A stretch of 15,748 nucleotides of DNA from an uncultured Oscillospiraceae bacterium. Lineage in GTDB: Bacteria; Bacillota; Clostridia; Oscillospirales; Oscillospiraceae. This document shows positions 13,614 through 15,748 of the stretch, one piece after another. Position 1 is the first letter of the stretch. Each line of letters starts with the position of its first letter. The stretch lies in assembly GCA_905234575.1 (NCBI GenBank), contig CAJOIG010000009.1, positions 1 to 15,748 of the forward strand. Reading direction: 5' to 3'. A program made the translations under genes and the position numbers. The notes beneath the pieces are model-generated. The model was given only the letters and a program-made list of their open reading frames with translations. It searched no databases and was not told the origin of the DNA.

Positions 13614-13700
13614 GCAAGGAAACTCCTTTCCGACTTCGCTGCGCGCAGGGGCGTTTAATAACCTTTGACAAGAGCCGCATGTTCCGCGGCTCTTGTTTGC
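13517..13700 (+). ncRNA. Candidate structured RNA between two terminators (low confidence)
   Basis: A plus-strand promoter TTGACA-17-TACATA (13488-13516) would start a transcript near 13523 ending at the terminator at 13669-13695. The predicted RNA of about 175 bases begins with a local hairpin CGGAC/GTCCG (13526-13540). It has a long-range 9-bp pairing CGCCCCTGC (13557-13565) with GCAGGGGCG (13645-13653), and contains GGAAA/TTTCC. There is no plus-strand reading frame with a ribosome binding site. I do not recognise it as 6S, SRP RNA, tmRNA or a known riboswitch. It could instead be remnants or an antisense leader of the doubtful minus-strand ORF. Confidence 0.35.
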
Positions 13701-13706
13701 GTTTTT
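13669..13706 (+). terminator. Plus-strand rho-independent terminator upstream of the lipoprotein genes
   Basis: CAAGAGCCGC (13669-13678) pairs with GCGGCTCTTG (13686-13695), a 10-bp perfect stem with loop ATGTTCC, followed by TTTGCGTTTTT. It insulates the first lipoprotein gene from upstream transcription and has no protein gene directly before it. Confidence 0.8.
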
Positions 13707-13735
13707 CCAGTCTCCCGGACGGTGGGCAAAGCGCT

Positions 13736-13764
13736 TTGACAACGGCGCGGATTTGTGTCATAAT
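13736..13764 (+). promoter_or_regulatory. Strong sigma-A promoter of lipoprotein gene 1
   Basis: A perfect -35 TTGACA (13736-13741), a 17-base spacer and CATAAT (13759-13764). The start is expected near 13771, giving a leader of about 33 bases that contains AAAGGAGG before the ATG at 13804. Confidence 0.85.
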
Positions 13765-13803
13765 AGGCTTACCCATACAGAGGGAATAAAAGGAGGAAAA
13801 ACC

Positions 13804-14616
13804 ATGAAAAAGATTCTTGCTCTTGTCCTGGCACTTCTGATGGTCGTGGCTCTGACCGCCTGCGGCGGCTCCAAGGCCGAGACCGCCGAGGCCCCCGCGG
13901 CCGAGGCCCCCGCCGTAGCGCCCGCTGCCGAAGCTCCCGCCGCCGGCTCCTTCACCGCCACCTTCTCCACCGGCGAGTCCTTCCCCTTCGAGGGCGACAC
14001 CTTCACCTTCTTCTTCCAGTGCGACGCTCCCGCGGACATGGGCGCGCCGAACGACGGTGAGGAGGGCGCCGGCATCACCGCCAGCGAAGGCACCGTGTCC
14101 TACTCCGAGGTCACCCTCGGCGGACCCTTCCAGTATCCCACCGCGGAGCTCGTCACCATCTCCGGCGTCACCGGCGACATCACCATCACTGTCACCGAGG
14201 CCGTGACCTCCATGGGCGAGGGCCTGTACCACATCTACACCACCCAGCAGGAGATCGACGACGCCATCGCCTTCAACGAGAAGATGGCCGCCGAGATGGC
14301 CGCGAACCCCATGCCCGCGTCCGGTGAGCCCTCCGGCGAGGCCTCCGAGGAAGGCGAGGCCAGCGACGAGCCCTCCGGCGAGCCCAGCGGAGGCGACGCC
14401 GAGATGGACTTCGACATCGAGCTCGACGGCAAGACCGTCTCCGCCCACTATGCCGACGTGGATGACGGCAACCAGATGACCAAGAGCTTTGAGATCACCG
14501 TGAACGATCAGGTCATCGCCGGCCACATCGACAGGGGCGTATGGACCGCCGACTCCGGCGACGCCGCCGACCAGGCGATCGTGGACCTCGTCCACGCCGC
14601 CTTCGAGGGCAACTGA
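13804..14616 (+). CDS. Putative lipoprotein 1, Ala/Pro/Glu linker, two unknown domains
   Basis: A 270-residue lipoprotein of unknown function. The signal peptide MKKILALVLALLMVVALTAC has lipobox LTAC (C20). It is followed by a linker CGGSKAETAEAPAAEAP (to about residue 47), a beta-rich domain (about 48-145, many Thr/Phe strands, one Cys at 73), a helix (146-168), a second low-complexity linker of SGEPSGE units (172-199) and a C-terminal domain (about 201-270) shared with the protein encoded at 14811. I chose the ATG at 13804 because of the strong AAAGGAGG and the signal peptide. It has its own promoter and terminator, so it is a single-gene unit with features of high expression. It could be a substrate- or surface-binding protein; nothing shows which. 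Confidence 0.85.
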   Translation: MKKILALVLALLMVVALTACGGSKAETAEAPAAEAPAVAPAAEAPAAGSFTATFSTGESFPFEGDTFTFFFQCDAPADMGAPNDGEEGAGITASEGTVSYSEVTLGGPFQYPTAELVTISGVTGDITITVTEAVTSMGEGLYHIYTTQQEIDDAIAFNEKMAAEMAANPMPASGEPSGEASEEGEASDEPSGEPSGGDAEMDFDIELDGKTVSAHYADVDDGNQMTKSFEITVNDQVIAGHIDRGVWTADSGDAADQAIVDLVHAAFEGN

Positions 14617-14636
14617 TCCGCAAAACCGAACCCGCG

Positions 14637-14668
14637 CCGTCCCGGACCCGCTCCGGGACGGTTTTTTT
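14637..14668 (+). terminator. Terminator of lipoprotein gene 1
   Basis: CCGTCCCGGA (14637-14646) pairs with TCCGGGACGG (14652-14661), loop CCCGC, followed by seven Ts. It is an optimal intrinsic terminator. Confidence 0.93.
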
Positions 14669-14716
14669 CGGCGGCGCTCCGGCGGTTCGGTTTGTTTCTT
14701 TTTGTAAGAATTTCTC

Positions 14717-14745
14717 TTTACAAGGCCCGCCGCCTGTGGTATACT
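14717..14745 (+). promoter_or_regulatory. Extended -10 promoter of lipoprotein gene 2
   Basis: TTTACA (14717-14722), a 17-base spacer and TATACT (14740-14745) preceded by TGG, an extended -10. The start is expected near 14752, with a leader of about 59 bases ending in AAAAGGAG before the ATG at 14811. Confidence 0.82.
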
Positions 14746-14810
14746 CGCGCTGTTCGGACATTCGGCCGGACCAAAAAAACAAAAGCATATATTGAAAAGG
14801 AGAAACCGAC

Positions 14811-15311
14811 ATGAAGAAGATCCTTGCTCTTGCGCTGGCTCTCGTGCTGGTCCTGGCTCTGGCCGCCTGCGGCGGCTCCAAGGCTGAGACCGCGGAGGCC
14901 CCCGCCGCCGACGCTCCCGCTGCCGCTCCCGCTGAGGCTCCCGCGGCCCCCGAGGCTCCCGCGGCCCCCGAGGCTCCCGCGGCTGAGGCTCCTGCCGCCC
15001 CCGAGGCTCCCGCCGGCGACGCTTCCGGCGAGCCCTCCGGCAACCCCATGCCCGCGAACGGCGAGATCGAGATCACCGTGGACGGCGTGACCGGCGTCGC
15101 GACCTTCGAGGAGACCGACAACGGCGACCAGGCCACCAAGGGCCTTTCCGTCACCTGGCAGGGCCAGACCTACACCGGCGGCATCGACAAGGGCCAGTAC
15201 ACCGCGGACGACGCGGCCGCCCAGCCCATCTTCTCCGCCATCCAGGCCGCCCGCGAGGCCATGGGCGCCGGCGTTCCCTCCGGCGAGCCCACCGGCGAGC
15301 CCCAGGCGTAA
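14811..15311 (+). CDS. Putative lipoprotein 2, EAPAAP-repeat linker and C-terminal domain shared with lipoprotein 1
   Basis: A 166-residue lipoprotein of unknown function. The signal peptide MKKILALALALVLVLALAAC has lipobox LAAC (C20). A long Ala/Pro/Glu linker (about 21-68) is made of EAPAAP repeats, likely a flexible spacer lifting the domain off the membrane. The C-terminal domain (about 85-150) aligns with residues 202-268 of lipoprotein 1: IEITVDGVTGVATFEETDNG against FDIELDGKTVSAHYADVDDG, then a matching G-ID-G-(Y/W)TAD motif and a terminal helix. The tail repeats the SGEPTGEP motif. Compared with its neighbour it lacks the central beta domain, so one may derive from the other by duplication and domain loss or gain. 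It has its own promoter, RBS and terminator. Confidence 0.85.
   Translation: MKKILALALALVLVLALAACGGSKAETAEAPAADAPAAAPAEAPAAPEAPAAPEAPAAEAPAAPEAPAGDASGEPSGNPMPANGEIEITVDGVTGVATFEETDNGDQATKGLSVTWQGQTYTGGIDKGQYTADDAAAQPIFSAIQAAREAMGAGVPSGEPTGEPQA
14934..15014 (+). repeat. In-frame 18-base tandem repeat encoding EAPAAP
   Basis: Two identical 18-base units (14934-14951 and 14952-14969, GAGGCTCCCGCGGCCCCC) are followed by a 15-base variant, another 18-base variant and a partial unit, all in frame. Such exact repeats can change length by slippage or recombination, altering linker length without a frameshift. Confidence 0.85.
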
Positions 15312-15323
15312 CTCATCGCACCA

Positions 15324-15360
15324 AAAAACCGCTCCGGATCTGTGGTCCGGAGCGGTTTTT
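15324..15360. terminator. Bidirectional terminator after lipoprotein gene 2
   Basis: AAAAA plus CCGCTCCGGA (15329-15338) pairs with TCCGGAGCGG (15346-15355) plus TTTTT, loop TCTGTGG. The A-run before and T-run after serve both the lipoprotein gene and the convergent 38-residue membrane peptide gene, whose stop codon abuts it. Confidence 0.92.
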
Positions 15361-15476
15361 CATGCGGTTTTGACGTGTTTTTTCAGCTCGTGCTCCACGG
15401 CCTGGAGCATCCCCAGGGCCATCACCGTCAGCGCCGCGGTGAGGCCGAGGCCGAGGGCCGCCATCTTGAGTTTCAT
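15360..15476 (-). CDS. 38-residue single-span membrane peptide
   Basis: A short minus-strand frame starts at ATG 15476-15474 with a strong AAAAGGAGG site seven bases upstream (CCTCC at 15483-15487 on the plus strand). It reads MKLKMAALGLGLTAALTVMA, then LGMLQAVEHELKKHVKTA and stops at 15362-15360. It has a basic N-terminus, one hydrophobic helix (about 5-24) and an amphipathic, Lys/His-rich tail. The stop touches the bidirectional terminator. A weak promoter (TTGTTC 15557-15552, 17 bases, TGATAC 15534-15529) may drive it. It is too short for most gene finders. Its function is unknown; it could be a small membrane regulator or lie next to the lipoproteins by chance. Confidence 0.6.
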   Translation of the reverse strand: MKLKMAALGLGLTAALTVMALGMLQAVEHELKKHVKTA

Positions 15477-15506
15477 CGTGCGCCTCCTTTTTGCCGCTGC
15501 CGCGGC

Positions 15507-15535
15507 TTTTCTTTTTGTTGTCTTTGTGGTATCAT
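15507..15535 (+). promoter_or_regulatory. Probable extended -10 promoter of the deacylase gene
   Basis: TATCAT (15530-15535) preceded by TGG gives an extended -10; the -35 position 17 bases upstream is TTTTCT (15507-15512), weak. The start is expected near 15542. The -10 overlaps the weak minus-strand promoter proposed for the 38-residue peptide. Confidence 0.5.
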
Positions 15536-15578
15536 CGTACCATTAAAATGTGAACAAATCTACCGGAGGAGATCGAAC

Positions 15579-15748
15579 ATGACCATCGAGAACGTCCGGG
15601 CCCTGCTGGCCGAGCACGGCCTTCTGGACCGGCTGCATGAATTCGAGTCCTCCACCGCCACGGTGGAGCTCGCGGCCCAGGCCCTGGGCACGGACCCGGA
15701 CCAGATCGCGAAGACCCTGTCCTTCTATCACGGCGACGGCGCCGTCCT
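15579..15748 (+). CDS. YbaK/EbsC-family aminoacyl-tRNA deacylase (partial, runs off the right edge)
   Basis: The first 56 codons are present, beginning MTIENVRALLAEHGLLDRLH. The YbaK fold starts with a helix, then FESSTATVELAAQALGTDPDQIAKTLSFY, which matches the family pattern of a Thr/Ser-rich turn, AAxALG and QIAKTL(S/V)F. Members remove mischarged amino acids from tRNA (Cys- or Ala-tRNA-Pro) in trans in the cytoplasm; which substrate applies cannot be read from this part. GGAGGAG lies about eight bases before the ATG at 15579. It has its own promoter and faces away from the small membrane peptide gene. Confidence 0.85.
   Translation, partial: MTIENVRALLAEHGLLDRLHEFESSTATVELAAQALGTDPDQIAKTLSFYHGDGAV

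Noticed and set aside
13665..13670. TTGACA just before the terminator at 13669
   Set aside because: It overlaps the hairpin and has no -10 at a proper spacing; it is part of the terminator sequence.
13517..13700. 6S RNA, SRP RNA, T-box or tmRNA in the gap after nrnA
   Set aside because: None of the conserved landmarks (long bubble-containing rod, GGAA-loop SRP domain, T-box TGGNACCGCG, tmRNA acceptor end) can be found.
13693..13803. Upstream extension of lipoprotein 1
   Set aside because: It would start upstream of the predicted transcription start (about 13771) and bury the signal peptide; the ATG at 13804 has AAAGGAGG.
14934..15014. CRISPR-like repeat
   Set aside because: The repeats are contiguous, in frame and encode a protein linker; there are no spacers.

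Overview
The window looks like a stretch of chromosome from a GC-rich Clostridia-type Firmicute (an Oscillospiraceae-like gut anaerobe is my best guess). The evidence is Gram-positive purine-rich ribosome binding sites, vegetative sigma-A-type promoters, a CD1247-type zinc-ribbon protein beside EF-P, a GerMN lipoprotein, an AzlC/AzlD pair and MKKILAL...AC lipoproteins. Codon third positions are strongly G/C, which produces many long antisense shadow frames. I see no rRNA, tRNA, transposase, phage gene or CRISPR array; this is ordinary chromosome with a few odd spots.

Layout. (1) 1-32 is the first ten codons of a minus-strand gene with its own promoter. (2) 99-2676, minus strand: a membrane-anchored D-Ala-D-Ala carboxypeptidase followed by azlC and azlD, tightly spaced, from a clear promoter at 2764-2792. 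(3) 2816-7680, plus strand: a compact run of a membrane-anchored helix-hairpin-helix (ComEA-like) protein, an OmpR-type response regulator, a sensor kinase, a three-repeat GerMN lipoprotein and an M24 Xaa-Pro peptidase. Successive genes overlap or touch. The kinase frame has no ATG/GTG/TTG ahead of its first transmembrane helix. (4) 7686-8824: efp from its own promoter, then the CD1247-type zinc-ribbon protein and a strong terminator. (5) 8830-9020: a gene-free interval with a second plus-strand terminator, hence a possible small RNA. (6) 9047-12306, minus strand: a GH36 alpha-galactosidase coupled to a secreted transglutaminase-like protein. (7) 12414-13370: an NrnA-like DHH/DHHA1 phosphoesterase whose extended -10 places the transcription start on its ATG (probable leaderless mRNA), divergent from the alpha-galactosidase promoter. 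(8) 13371-13803: a 433-base gap with an AT-rich island, two terminators and a possible structured RNA or small antisense ORF. (9) 13804-15311: two related lipoproteins, each a separate unit with its own promoter, strong RBS and terminator. They share signal peptide, Ala/Pro/Glu linker and a C-terminal domain I do not recognise. (10) 15360-15476: an overlooked 38-residue membrane peptide on the minus strand, then the start of a YbaK/EbsC-type aminoacyl-tRNA deacylase running off the right edge.

How the genes relate. Most of the window concerns the envelope: cell-wall trimming, an envelope-sensing two-component system with a partner lipoprotein, amino acid export, lipoproteins and a secreted transglutaminase-like protein. 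Mixed in are translation and RNA turnover functions (EF-P, YbaK, NrnA). The order regulator, kinase, GerMN lipoprotein recalls the actinobacterial MtrA-MtrB-LpqB unit. The most interesting items are the kinase start, the twin lipoproteins, the leaderless nrnA and the two terminator-bounded gene-free intervals.
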